From: G963665495 sp963667575
Lineage (GTDB): Bacteria > Desulfobacterota > Desulfovibrionia > Desulfovibrionales > Desulfovibrionaceae
Assembly (NCBI GenBank): GCA_963667575.2
Contig: CAXXHY010000060.1
Coordinates: 13,194-77,193, forward strand
Length of the DNA: 64,000 nt
Reading direction: 5' to 3'
Of this stretch, positions 16,106 to 24,583 are shown piece by piece; position 1 is the first letter of the stretch; each line of letters starts with the position of its first letter. The notes under the pieces are model-generated. The model worked only from the letters and a program-made list of their open reading frames with translations. It ran no database searches and was not told the DNA's origin. The translations under genes and the position numbers were made by a program.

Positions 16106-18790
16106 ATGATCAGTTTCAGGCTGAATGGTAAAACTGTTTCTGTGGATCTTCCCGACGACACCCCCCTGTTATGGGTAATCCGCGAACATCTTAAACTGAC
16201 CGGAACCAAATTCGGCTGCGGTATCGGCCAATGCGGTTCCTGTACGGTCCATGTCGACGGCAAGGCCGTCCGTTCGTGCAGCAAAAAACTTGCTGCAGTC
16301 GCCGGTGCCGACGTGGTGACCATCGAGGGCCTGGGCGCATCCGGGCAACATCCTTTGCAAAAACACTGGATCGAAAAACAGGTGCCCCAGTGCGGTTACT
16401 GTCAGTCCGGAGCCATCATGCATGCCGCGGACTTTTTGCAAAAAAATTCCAAACCCGACGATGCCGAAATCGTCAAGGGAATGAGCTCCATCATCTGCCG
16501 ATGCATGAGCTATCCGCGGATGAAAGAGGCTGTTAAAGCCGCTGCCCAGGAGATGACCGGAGCCGCGGTTTCCGCGCCGGAAGCACCACAGAATACGCAT
16601 GAGGTCATTTTCCAGGGCTCCGAGGAGCAGACTCCGGGCAAACGTGCCGGCAATCTCTGGTTCGACATGGATACGGACGGCATCGCCACCATCAACATAA
16701 CCAAGGCCGAAATGGGGCAGCATGTGGGCACAGCCCTGGCACAGACTCTGGCCGAAGAACTGGAAGTGCCCTGGCAGGACGTACGCATCCGTCATGTGGA
16801 CAGCCATGCCAAGTGGGGCCCCATGATCACGGGCGGCAGCTGGAGCATCAACACCTCGTTCGATACCCTGCGCCGGGCAGGAGCGGCCGGACGCCTGGCC
16901 CTTGTCAACGCCGGAGCAGGATTGCTGGGCGAAGATCCGGACCAGTGCTTCGCGCAGCAGGGCCAGGTCATGCACCGCGGCAGCAACAAATCCATACGAT
17001 ACGCGGATATCATCAAGCAGGCCGCCGTGCCCATGGAAATGAGCGATGAAGAGCTCGCCAAACTCCCTGTCAAAACCCCTGCGGAATACAATCTGATCGG
17101 CAAGAACATCCGCGCACTGGATATTCCAGCCAAGACTGACGGCAGCGCCATATACGGTATCGACGTGTTTCGCCCCAACATGTTCCACGGGCACCTGGTC
17201 ACCCCGCCCGTACGGTTCGGAGCAAAGGTAACCAGCATAGACGATTCGGAAGCCCGTACCATTCCCGGTTTCGTCAAGGCCGTGGCCCTCACGGACCCCA
17301 CGGAAAGCGTCTCGGGCTTCGTGGCCTGCATTGCGGACACCTTTGACGCCGCCGCCAGGGCAGCCCAGAAGCTCCATGTGGAGTGGGACAACGGCGCGTA
17401 CCAGCAAACGGACGACGCCCAACTGGACAAGGTTGCGGAAGAACTGGGGAACAACCCCAAACACTGGGGAGACTGGGTGCTGGACGGAGATGCGGACCAG
17501 GCCTTTGACAAGGCCGCCCAACAATTCTCCGCGGCATACACCACCCGCATCAATCTGCATGCTCCCATGGAACCGGCCAACGCCATAGTCGAATACAAGG
17601 ACGACATGTGGCATGCCTGGACAGGCAACCAGAACCACATCGCGGCCGTGCCCCTGATGGCCAAGGCACTGGGGGTGGATGAAGCGGAAATCGTCATTCA
17701 TCCGCACTTTCTGGGCGGAGGTTTTGGAAAACGCCTGGATTCCGAATTCATCGTGGTCGCCGCCCTGGCTTCCAAGGCCATGGACGGCCGCCCCGTCAAA
17801 ATCATCTACACGCGCGAACAGGATCTTGGATTCGACACGCCCCGTTCGCCAAGCCTGCAACTCATGCAGGGCGGACTTGATGCCGAAGGCCACCTGGACG
17901 TCGTAATCCAGCGCATCGTTGCCGGATGGCCCACGGCCCGGATACTGCCGGCTTTTATGGCCCAGGTGAAGAGCGGCACCTCTCCCATAGACTCCTTTGC
18001 CGCGTCAGGTGCAGATTTCTGGTACAGCGTACGCAACCACAAGGTCCGGGCAATCCAGCATGACCTGGTCCAGGAAGCCTTGCCGCCAGGATACCTGCGT
18101 ACCGTGGGTCCGGGCTTTACAGTCTTTGCCGTGGAAAGTTTCATCGAGGAAATGGCAGATCTGGCCGGCAAGGACAGCGTGGCCTTCCGCCTGGACCTGC
18201 TCGATGCGCAGGGCAAACAGGCCGGAGAGGCGCCCATGTCCGTGGGCGGAGCCTCCCGCCAGGCCCATGTCCTCAAGGAGGTAGTAGCCCGGACGGGCTA
18301 CGGCAGCAAACAGATGCCCGCCAATTCCGCCATGGGGCTGGCCTGCAGCTTCGGACAGGAACGGAACATGCCCACCTGGATAGCCTGTGTGGCCGAAGTC
18401 AGCGCAGATCCGGCAACAGGCGAATACTCAGTAAGCAAACTCACCCTGGTGGCCGATGCGGGCATCATCATCAACCCGGACAGCAGCATGACGCAGATGC
18501 AAAGCGCCCTGCTCTGGGGATTCAGCCTGGCCACACAGGATTTCGCCAGCATGTCCGGAGGCAGCATAGATCAAAAGAACTTCAACAAGTTCAGAGCATT
18601 GAGGATGAAGGACATCCCGGAAATGGACATCCAGCTGGTGGAAAGCGAACAGTTCCCCGTGGGGATCGGCGAGCCGGCAGCCAGCGTGGTGGCTCCGGCC
18701 ATAGCCAACGCCCTGGCCAGAGCCATCGGCGCCCGCGTACGGGATCTGCCCATCACGCCGGAAAAGGTCAAACAGGCTTTGAAAAAATAG
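16106..18790 (+). CDS. Single-chain molybdopterin hydroxylase: fused [2Fe-2S] and IorB-type molybdenum domains
   Basis: An 894-residue xanthine-oxidase-family enzyme. Residues 1-150 are the iron-sulfur subunit: the plant-type cluster (Cys38, Cys43, Cys46, Cys58) and the second cluster (Cys96, Cys99, Cys131, Cys133). From about residue 170 the molybdopterin subunit follows, resembling isoquinoline 1-oxidoreductase beta (GGSWSINTSFDTLRRAGAA; HFLGGGFGKRLDSEF), and near the C-terminus VGIGEPAASVVAPAIANA holds the catalytic Glu. IorA and IorB are usually separate, and IorB usually carries a Tat signal; here they are fused, with no signal peptide and no FAD domain. AAGGAG lies seven bases before the ATG. 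Substrate may be an aldehyde or N-heterocycle. Confidence 0.86.
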   Translation: MISFRLNGKTVSVDLPDDTPLLWVIREHLKLTGTKFGCGIGQCGSCTVHVDGKAVRSCSKKLAAVAGADVVTIEGLGASGQHPLQKHWIEKQVPQCGYCQSGAIMHAADFLQKNSKPDDAEIVKGMSSIICRCMSYPRMKEAVKAAAQEMTGAAVSAPEAPQNTHEVIFQGSEEQTPGKRAGNLWFDMDTDGIATINITKAEMGQHVGTALAQTLAEELEVPWQDVRIRHVDSHAKWGPMITGGSWSINTSFDTLRRAGAAGRLALVNAGAGLLGEDPDQCFAQQGQVMHRGSNKSIRYADIIKQAAVPMEMSDEELAKLPVKTPAEYNLIGKNIRALDIPAKTDGSAIYGIDVFRPNMFHGHLVTPPVRFGAKVTSIDDSEARTIPGFVKAVALTDPTESVSGFVACIADTFDAAARAAQKLHVEWDNGAYQQTDDAQLDKVAEELGNNPKHWGDWVLDGDADQAFDKAAQQFSAAYTTRINLHAPMEPANAIVEYKDDMWHAWTGNQNHIAAVPLMAKALGVDEAEIVIHPHFLGGGFGKRLDSEFIVVAALASKAMDGRPVKIIYTREQDLGFDTPRSPSLQLMQGGLDAEGHLDVVIQRIVAGWPTARILPAFMAQVKSGTSPIDSFAASGADFWYSVRNHKVRAIQHDLVQEALPPGYLRTVGPGFTVFAVESFIEEMADLAGKDSVAFRLDLLDAQGKQAGEAPMSVGGASRQAHVLKEVVARTGYGSKQMPANSAMGLACSFGQERNMPTWIACVAEVSADPATGEYSVSKLTLVADAGIIINPDSSMTQMQSALLWGFSLATQDFASMSGGSIDQKNFNKFRALRMKDIPEMDIQLVESEQFPVGIGEPAASVVAPAIANALARAIGARVRDLPITPEKVKQALKK

Positions 18791-18810
18791 TCATCAGCCC
18801 GTGGAAACAC

Positions 18811-18834
18811 GATGAGGGCCTCCGGGCCCTCATC
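18811..18834. terminator. Terminator between convergent hydroxylase and nitroreductase genes
   Basis: GATGAGGGCC (18811-18820) pairs perfectly with GGCCCTCATC (18825-18834) around a four-base loop and is followed on the plus strand by TCTTTT. It lies 20 bases after the hydroxylase stop codon and can also cap the nitroreductase transcript from the other side. Confidence 0.85.
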
Positions 18835-18876
18835 TCTTTTGTGCTAATCCACATAAATATATTTGACGATCAGCGC

Positions 18877-19509
18877 TCAGCCCTGCCAGCGCTCCTTGTG
18901 AATACGTCCTTCCTGAAAGCGGTCAACCGGATCAGGGGTCTTTTTGGGATGCCCCACAACCACAAGGGAAAGAGGTACCACGTTCTCGGGCGCTCCCACC
19001 AGTTCGCGATAGGCCTTGACGCGATCTTCCTTGGGATAGCAACCTGTCCAGACGGCGCCGAGTCCCATGGCATGCGCGGCCAGCAGAAGATTCTGCGTTG
19101 CGGCTGAAACATCCTCGAACCAGTACCCGTGGTATTTGTCGTAATCCAGATTGCCGCACACCAGAATGGCCAACGGAGCCGAACGGGCATAGGCTGCGAA
19201 ATTGTTGATCTTACCCACTTTACCCAGGGTCTCCTTGTCGCGGATCAGAATAAACTCCCAGGGTTGTTCGTTTCCCGCGCTGGGAGCGCTCATGGCGGCC
19301 CCCAACAACTCCTTGACCTGTTCGTCGGTCACTTCCTCTTCCGTATAGGAACGGACACTCCTGCGCGTACGGATGGCTGTCATGGCATCCATATCCGGAG
19401 TGGTTTTCCACCAGATTTTTTGGGCAAAGGCTTTGAGAGGCGCCAGGCTGGCGGCAACCACGCCGGCAGTCATGAGTTTCAGGGCGGAACGTCTTGTGGT
19501 GTCGCTCAT
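18877..19509 (-). CDS. Tat-exported nitroreductase-family flavoprotein
   Basis: A 210-residue nitroreductase. The first 28 residues are a twin-arginine signal (TTRRSALKLMTAGVVAAS then APLKAFA), so the protein should be folded with its FMN before export. The mature part has IRTRRSVRSYTEEEVTDEQV (FMN phosphate arginines), SAPSAGNEQPWEF and GLGAVWTGCYP, all family hallmarks. AAAGGAG lies six bases before the ATG at 19509. An operator-like site shared with the upstream TetR gene suggests induction by reactive electrophiles, nitro compounds or quinones. Sandwiched between the TetR gene and a shared terminator, it is probably that regulator's target. Confidence 0.87.
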   Translation of the reverse strand: MSDTTRRSALKLMTAGVVAASLAPLKAFAQKIWWKTTPDMDAMTAIRTRRSVRSYTEEEVTDEQVKELLGAAMSAPSAGNEQPWEFILIRDKETLGKVGKINNFAAYARSAPLAILVCGNLDYDKYHGYWFEDVSAATQNLLLAAHAMGLGAVWTGCYPKEDRVKAYRELVGAPENVVPLSLVVVGHPKKTPDPVDRFQEGRIHKERWQG

Positions 19510-19520
19510 ATGCTTCTCCT

Positions 19521-19541
19521 TTGGCCGATCATGTCGGCCAA
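19521..19541 (-). promoter_or_regulatory. Perfect inverted repeat in the nitroreductase leader
   Basis: TTGGCCGA and TCGGCCAA (eight-base arms, five-base spacer) sit in the presumed 5' leader, with the last A bases merging into the AAAGGAG ribosome site. As DNA it could be an operator; as RNA it would form a stable hairpin next to the ribosome site. Confidence 0.5.
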
Positions 19542-19549
19542 TTGTTTGG

Positions 19550-19584
19550 ATCATACTAAGGCCTCAAAAATAGACCGGTCGTAT
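19550..19584 (-). promoter_or_regulatory. TetR-type operator and probable promoter of the nitroreductase gene
   Basis: TAGACCGGTCGTAT (19571-19584) contains the palindrome GACCGGTC and matches the site upstream of the TetR gene. On the minus strand a TATGAT -10-like element (complement of 19550-19555) lies about 17 bases downstream of the operator core, so a bound repressor would cover the -35 region. NemR-type repressors are remembered to bind TAGACC/GGTCTA elements. Confidence 0.6.
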
Positions 19585-19603
19585 AGTTTGAAGGTAAAAA
19601 AAA

Positions 19604-20188
19604 CTACTGTATTCGCAGCAGGTTCGCAAAGAACATGTCAATGAAGGAACGCAGTGGAACAACGGAACGAGAGATCTTGGCGTGGAGGATGGCTCCCTCC
19701 CAGCCGGACAGCAGAAACCTGGCGGTTTCAGCAGGATCCAGAGACTCGTCCAGAGCGCCCTGATCCTGTGCTTCCCGAAAACAATCGGTAAAGCGCTGTT
19801 GCCAGGACTGAAAAACCTTCTCCAGTTCTTCCCGGAAACGTTCGTTCTGATCAGCCATTTCCTGGCCGAGATTCCCTATCAGACAACCTTTGGCAAAGTT
19901 GTTTTGTTCGAGATGCAGCAGTCCCTCCTCCAGGTACTGCCGAATACGCTCCAGCGGACCGCGGGTTTCGTCCAGAAGATAACCGTCCAGTTTTACGGCG
20001 TATTGCTCGGCGAAACTGGCCATAACGGCCAGTCCGAAATCTTCTTTGCTGCTGAAATAATGATAAAAAGACCCTTTGGGAACACCGGCCTGCTTCAGGA
20101 TCTGATCGATGCCCGTGGAGTTGTAGCCATGGATGGATATCAACTCCATGCCGATGGAAATGATGGTGTTCCGGGTGTCTTTTTTCAT
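19604..20188 (-). CDS. TetR/AcrR-family transcriptional regulator (NemR/AcuR-like)
   Basis: A 194-residue repressor. The N-terminal helix-turn-helix is clear: IISIGMELISIHGYNSTGID then ILKQAGVPKGSFYHYFSSKE. The C-terminal part (LEQNNFAKGCLIGNLGQEMA) resembles TetR_C domains of the NemR/AcuR group, where a reactive cysteine or small ligand relieves repression; the Cys in KGCLIGN occupies the position I would expect for the sensing cysteine. An operator-like site lies 12-25 bases before its start codon and a second lies before the downstream nitroreductase gene, suggesting autoregulation and control of that gene. The effector is inferred, not shown. Confidence 0.87.
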   Translation of the reverse strand: MKKDTRNTIISIGMELISIHGYNSTGIDQILKQAGVPKGSFYHYFSSKEDFGLAVMASFAEQYAVKLDGYLLDETRGPLERIRQYLEEGLLHLEQNNFAKGCLIGNLGQEMADQNERFREELEKVFQSWQQRFTDCFREAQDQGALDESLDPAETARFLLSGWEGAILHAKISRSVVPLRSFIDMFFANLLRIQ

Positions 20189-20195
20189 GCCCTGG

Positions 20196-20213
20196 AAAAT
20201 AGACCAGTCGTCT
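20196..20213 (-). promoter_or_regulatory. TetR-type operator upstream of the regulator gene
   Basis: AAAATAGACCAGTCGTCT matches the site at 19566-19584 at nearly every position (consensus AAAATAGACCRGTCGTMT). It contains the short inverted pair AGAC/GTCT. Its position just before the TetR start codon suits autorepression. Confidence 0.6.
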
Positions 20214-20265
20214 CATTTGTCAAGAAAAAATTCGGCAGGATGGGGGACGCTCCCCATAAGCATTT

Positions 20266-22866
20266 TCAGGCTGGCCCGGCGTCTTCGAGGCAGCAGGAAG
20301 TATCCGGTTGCACGGGCAACGTAAAACAAAAACAGCTGCCCTGGCCAATGTCGGACTGCACCCAGATTGCGCCGCCGTAATGGCAGACAATTTCCCGGCA
20401 AATGGCCAGCCCCAGGCCCGTGCCCTTGTCTTCCAGGTCCACGGTATCGCCCATGCGGGATTTATGAAATTTTTCAAAAATGTATTCCTGCTCGTCAGCC
20501 GGAATACCCACGCCCGTGTCGGCTACGCTCACGGTCAGGGAATCGCTGCTGGAGGAAACGGACACTGTCACCGTTCCTTTGAATGTGAACTTGCAGGCAT
20601 TGTGGAGCAGATTGATGAGCACCTGCTGCAGCTTGTCCGGGTCGGCATGGATTATGGGCAGAGTTTGCGGCAAGTCAACGCGCAAGCGCACGCCTTTTTT
20701 GAGTTCAAAGGCCCCGGATACGGTACTCACTGCCTGTCTGACGACCTTGTAGGGGTTGAGCAGTTCATCGGCCCAGGTGGCGTTGCCGGACTCTATGCGA
20801 TTGATGTCCAGAAAATCGCTCACAAGCCTGGTCAACCGTTTGCCTTCGTTCTCGATGATCATCAGGTTTCTTCTGATGCGTTCGCCCTTGTCATAAAGGG
20901 ACTGTTGTTCGGCAAAAGGGAAAAAATAGCGGGAAAAATCCTTGCAGGCCAGCTTGGCGAAGCCGCGTATGGAGGTCAGCGGCGTCCTGAGTTCGTGGGA
21001 AACAGAAGATACCAGGGCCGACTTGATCGCATCCAGTTCCTTGAGCCGCTGATTGGCGGACTCCAGTTGCGCGGCCTGATGACGCAATTCCGCGGTACGG
21101 GACTCGACCTTGCTCTCCAGCTCTTCATTGAGCCTCGTCAAGGTTTCATCGCTGGCCTTGCGCTCGATGGCCAGCGCCACCTGCTCGGAAACCGCCTCCA
21201 GGAAGGCCACATCCGCTTCGGTATAGTGGCGCGGATTGGAATAATGTTGTACGGCCATGGCCCCGACAATACGCCCCTGCAATTTGAGCGGCACTCCCAG
21301 CCAGACAGCCGGGTGCGTTCCCACAACCTCGATCTCTTCCATCACCTTGCGCCATATGGAGTCGCCATGGGAGAAAAAAAGCGGCTTGCCCGTACGGATC
21401 ACGTGGACGGTTAGGCTGCTGGTGTCCTGCTTCGACACTTCCCTGATGTCGTAATTATCGTCATATTCGTCCATGAAATAGGGAAAGACCAGACAATCCC
21501 TTTCTTCATCCAGCAGGCTGATGAAAAAATTGGCCGCATCGATATACTGGCCGAGAATGGAATGAATATCCTCGTAGAGATGCTGCAGATCCCGTGTGGT
21601 GCTGATGGCCTTGGAAATGGCGTACAAGGCATTGGTGGTCCGCTCGTGCAGTTTGCGTTCCGTAATGTCCGTGAGCGTGCCGGTCAGCCTGGAGACATTG
21701 CCCTCTGCATCGCGGATTATGGTGCCGCGGCTCAGAAACCAGCGGTAACTGCCGTCCTTGTGCAGCATCCGAACTTCCGTCCGAATCAGTGATTTGTCGG
21801 TCTGCATGCAGTGCGCGCAATAGGAAACAACTCTGTCGTAATCATCGGGATGCGCGAACTGTTTCAAGGCCTGGGAAGAATCCGCAAACTCCTGCTGGGA
21901 ATAGCCCAGATTCGTTTTGAAACGCGGCGAAAAATACAAGATATTTGTCTCCACGTCATAATCCCAGATGCCTTCATTGGAGCCGTGCGCCACAAGCTCA
22001 TAGCGTTCGCTGCTCTTGCGTATGGCTTCCTGCGCAAGTACGCGCTCCGTGATATCCGTAAGCGAACAGAGCCTGAGATCCGTTTCCGGAATCAGATCCA
22101 GAACCACATGCGCGTATCTGACCATCCCTCCCTGGATCTGGAAACGAAAATCATACTCCCTGGGGGCATAGCAATGCTCCTCCTGCCGCATGGAATGGTA
22201 GATTTCCAGTCGCCGGACCTCGTCGGACGCCACGAAATCAAGCCAGCTCATTTTGTTTACTATTTCATTGCGGGGCACCCCGCTGAGCTTTTCAAACTGG
22301 GCATTGCAGGTGCGGATGATGGCGTCCTTGCCGAATACGACCATGGCGGTTCCGGACACCTCGAAAAGCGTATGGAAATACCCATGTTGCAGGGTGGCTG
22401 GAGCCTGCAGTCCGGGCGTGGAAAGGTCATAAATAAAAACGCTTACCCCCACCAGCCTTCCTTCCTTGAAAATGCGACGGGAATTGGTCATCACAGGAAC
22501 AAGCGAACCATCCTTATGCAGGGCTCTGCATTCGCGGCAGAACACTCCCTGCCCCTCCAGCACATGTTCGAAGTTCTGCCTGACCTGCGGCAAATCATCG
22601 GGATGCACAAACTGATGCAACGAAAGCCCTTCTGCAAGATCCTCCTGGGTATACCCCATGCGTTGCAGCGCGTAGGAGGAAGCATTGAAAAGGTTCCCCT
22701 TCGTATCGAATTCCAGAACCAGCTGGGGTTGTCTGGACAGCCACAAATACAAAGGTTCTCCGGCATCGAAAGTTCGGAGGGAAGCGGCTCGCGACTCGTC
22801 CAGCTGCTTTCGCAGCGCTTTCAATTCTCCAAGAAGCTCTGCTTTACTCTTTGAATCATCATCCAT
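20266..22866 (-). CDS. Cytoplasmic PAS-PAS-PAS-GAF sensor histidine kinase
   Basis: An 866-residue kinase with no membrane segment. In order: a short coiled coil, PAS 1 (about 35-150), PAS 2 (about 160-275), PAS 3 with PAC (about 285-410), a GAF domain (about 425-575), a linker coiled coil, then HisKA with the phospho-acceptor His in SSVSHELRTPLTSIRG and HATPase_c (N box LLHNACKF, G1 DTGVGIP, G2 GTGLGLAI). It has no receiver domain and no partner response regulator nearby, so it is an orphan kinase. Several PAS domains suggest redox or small-molecule sensing, but no heme or flavin ligand motif is evident. The ATG at 22866 follows GGAGG; an in-frame start at 22890 is possible. Confidence 0.88.
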   Translation of the reverse strand: MDDDSKSKAELLGELKALRKQLDESRAASLRTFDAGEPLYLWLSRQPQLVLEFDTKGNLFNASSYALQRMGYTQEDLAEGLSLHQFVHPDDLPQVRQNFEHVLEGQGVFCRECRALHKDGSLVPVMTNSRRIFKEGRLVGVSVFIYDLSTPGLQAPATLQHGYFHTLFEVSGTAMVVFGKDAIIRTCNAQFEKLSGVPRNEIVNKMSWLDFVASDEVRRLEIYHSMRQEEHCYAPREYDFRFQIQGGMVRYAHVVLDLIPETDLRLCSLTDITERVLAQEAIRKSSERYELVAHGSNEGIWDYDVETNILYFSPRFKTNLGYSQQEFADSSQALKQFAHPDDYDRVVSYCAHCMQTDKSLIRTEVRMLHKDGSYRWFLSRGTIIRDAEGNVSRLTGTLTDITERKLHERTTNALYAISKAISTTRDLQHLYEDIHSILGQYIDAANFFISLLDEERDCLVFPYFMDEYDDNYDIREVSKQDTSSLTVHVIRTGKPLFFSHGDSIWRKVMEEIEVVGTHPAVWLGVPLKLQGRIVGAMAVQHYSNPRHYTEADVAFLEAVSEQVALAIERKASDETLTRLNEELESKVESRTAELRHQAAQLESANQRLKELDAIKSALVSSVSHELRTPLTSIRGFAKLACKDFSRYFFPFAEQQSLYDKGERIRRNLMIIENEGKRLTRLVSDFLDINRIESGNATWADELLNPYKVVRQAVSTVSGAFELKKGVRLRVDLPQTLPIIHADPDKLQQVLINLLHNACKFTFKGTVTVSVSSSSDSLTVSVADTGVGIPADEQEYIFEKFHKSRMGDTVDLEDKGTGLGLAICREIVCHYGGAIWVQSDIGQGSCFCFTLPVQPDTSCCLEDAGPA

Positions 22867-23115
22867 CTGGCCTCCAGGCGGCATCCACAAATAGAAACAA
22901 CATGGACAGTTTCTCCATCCCGGAGAGGCTCATGATAAAGCAGACGGAAATTCAGACATCTCCAGGGAACGTACCATACGCTATTTTCTTAAAATTGCGT
23001 ACAAGGCAAGTATTTTATTCATTACACCTCCCCCATACAATATTTATGCTTCCTGCCGCAAGATCCTAAAAAACAGGGACATGATTCGTACAACAGAGTA
23101 ATTCAGCATAAAAAA
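22867..23115. other. Intergenic region between kinase promoter and larA terminators
   Basis: This stretch precedes the kinase gene and probably holds its promoter. No gene is seen. Together with the terminators to its right, the gap between the kinase start and the larA stop is about 345 bases. Confidence 0.4.
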
Positions 23116-23138
23116 CGCAGGCTTCGACTGAGCCTGCG
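23116..23138 (-). terminator. Second terminator downstream of larA
   Basis: CGCAGGCT (23116-23123) pairs with AGCCTGCG (23131-23138), and the minus-strand transcript then runs into a T tract (complement of 23111-23115). With the hairpin at 23174-23197 it forms a double terminator at the end of the long leftward operon. Confidence 0.7.
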
Positions 23139-23173
23139 CTGTATTTTGAAGACCGATGCTCCACCTGAAAAAA

Positions 23174-23197
23174 AGCCTGGAACCGGAGTTTCAGGCT
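23174..23197 (-). terminator. Terminator of the hexuronate operon
   Basis: Read on the minus strand, AGCCTG and CAGGCT form a stem around a 12-base loop, followed directly by seven T (complement of 23168-23174). It lies 16 bases past the larA stop codon and marks the 3' end of the operon. Confidence 0.8.
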
Positions 23198-23212
23198 TTC
23201 AGAACAATATGT

Positions 23213-24469
23213 TTATTCTGTTTTTAGGCGATGCAGTATCTCTCCCGCATTCTCCACCAGAAGAATCCCCTGCTCCTCCTTGCCGCGGTAGTCGTCCAGA
23301 TTGATGCTGTCCGGATCCAGATATCCGAGATTGATTTCACGGCAGGTTTCTTCTGGGATGGAAGTGGCCAGAATGACATCGATACGCGGATGTTCGACTC
23401 CGTCGATCATTTTGCCCAAGCCGCGAACATGGGTGGAATGGGCCAGCACGCCGGGCGGAACGTCTGCGAAATCCTCCATCCGCTCCAGAAAGTAATCCCG
23501 CGTATGGTATCCGACGCGGTGGATCAACGTGCCCCACGTATCCGAGACGCGCGTGATGTGCTTGCCGTAGATGATCAGCTTGCCGCCATCGGCCACCACA
23601 GGTTCCAGTTTGTACATCACCTTGCCGGCCACCCAGATTTCCTCGTACATGGGCGATGCCGTTCCCAATACCGTATGAAAGGGCTTGTCCTTGTAGCGGA
23701 TGTGCAGGTCGGATGAGACCTTGGTGGCCGCTGTCCAGGCTTCGCGGGTATCGCCCACGAACAAGCCGGCCAGTTCGGTCTTGGATTTGACCACCATGGA
23801 GATGCACAACCGGGGCACGGAAACCAGCCCGGCCGCACGAATCAGGGCTTCCCGTACGGGCGTGCTGGGAATGCCGATGGTGTCCCAGCAGGTGACCACG
23901 GCTCCGAGCCAGTGGGTGAAATGCAGCAGATCCCCGCCGGAAATTCCGGGAAAGAGATATTTTTCTCCACCCGAAAACCCGGCCACTTCATGGGGAAAGA
24001 CCGGTCCGAGAATCACGATCAGATCGTATTCGAAAATATGGCGGTTGATGACAACATCCACGCCCTTGCGGAACAGACCGCCGGAAATCTCATGAATAAC
24101 GTCTTCCGAAAGCTCGCCCACGGATACGAGCGTATCCGGCAGATCCCAGCGATGATTCATCAGCCTGGATCCCGGCAGCAGGCGCTCCCTGCTCTCGGGA
24201 GTCAGACCGTACAGGGCCAGGATCTCGTCTTCCTCAAGGGGCTGGTGTGTGCCCAGAGCCACCATGAAATCCAGCTGTTTCGCATGCGGTCCCACCACCT
24301 GGGCCAGGCCGCGGATCATCATGGGCAGGGGGCAGGTCCGCGTGGCGTCCGGAGTAAGAACCAGGACACGCTTGCCGGCAAACATCTCCCTGGGCGCGCC
24401 GCTCTCGATGATCGAAAAGACTTCCTCAGTAGACAACACTTTGTCGGCCGCACCGCTGCCTGTTAGCAC
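23213..24469 (-). CDS. LarA-family nickel-pincer racemase/epimerase; candidate D-mannonate/D-gluconate 2-epimerase
   Basis: A 418-residue LarA-family protein. LarA uses a nickel-pincer nucleotide bound covalently to a lysine. Equivalents of key residues are visible: Arg44 in DATRTCP, His106, His160 in GPVFPHEVAGFSGG, Lys170 in GGEKYLFPG (the cofactor-linked lysine) and His186. The GTG start at 24469 is fixed by GGAGG eight bases upstream. Characterised homologues include lactate and malate racemases and a D-gluconate 2-epimerase. As the last gene of a hexuronate operon, after sugar-acid kinase and 6-phosphogluconate dehydrogenase genes, it is best placed to epimerise D-mannonate to D-gluconate. 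Lactate racemase is the alternative. LarB, LarC and LarE are not in the window. Confidence 0.82.
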   Translation of the reverse strand: MLTGSGAADKVLSTEEVFSIIESGAPREMFAGKRVLVLTPDATRTCPLPMMIRGLAQVVGPHAKQLDFMVALGTHQPLEEDEILALYGLTPESRERLLPGSRLMNHRWDLPDTLVSVGELSEDVIHEISGGLFRKGVDVVINRHIFEYDLIVILGPVFPHEVAGFSGGEKYLFPGISGGDLLHFTHWLGAVVTCWDTIGIPSTPVREALIRAAGLVSVPRLCISMVVKSKTELAGLFVGDTREAWTAATKVSSDLHIRYKDKPFHTVLGTASPMYEEIWVAGKVMYKLEPVVADGGKLIIYGKHITRVSDTWGTLIHRVGYHTRDYFLERMEDFADVPPGVLAHSTHVRGLGKMIDGVEHPRIDVILATSIPEETCREINLGYLDPDSINLDDYRGKEEQGILLVENAGEILHRLKTE

Positions 24470-24549
24470 TGTTCTATCCTCCGAAATATCAAGGGATTTC
24501 CCTGACCCTTCCCTGGGGTTCGGGGAATTGACCTCCCCAGAGGGGAGAA

Positions 24550-24570
24550 GCGGGGGCGTACGGCCCCCGC
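24550..24570 (-). other. GC-rich hairpin between gnd and larA
   Basis: GCGGGGGC (24550-24557) pairs with GCCCCCGC (24563-24570). It has no U-tract and lies in the 114-base gap inside the operon, next to CTCCCCAGAGGGGAG. It may be a processing site or a partial attenuator that tunes larA expression. Confidence 0.5.
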
Positions 24571-24583
24571 GCCATTGTCACGT

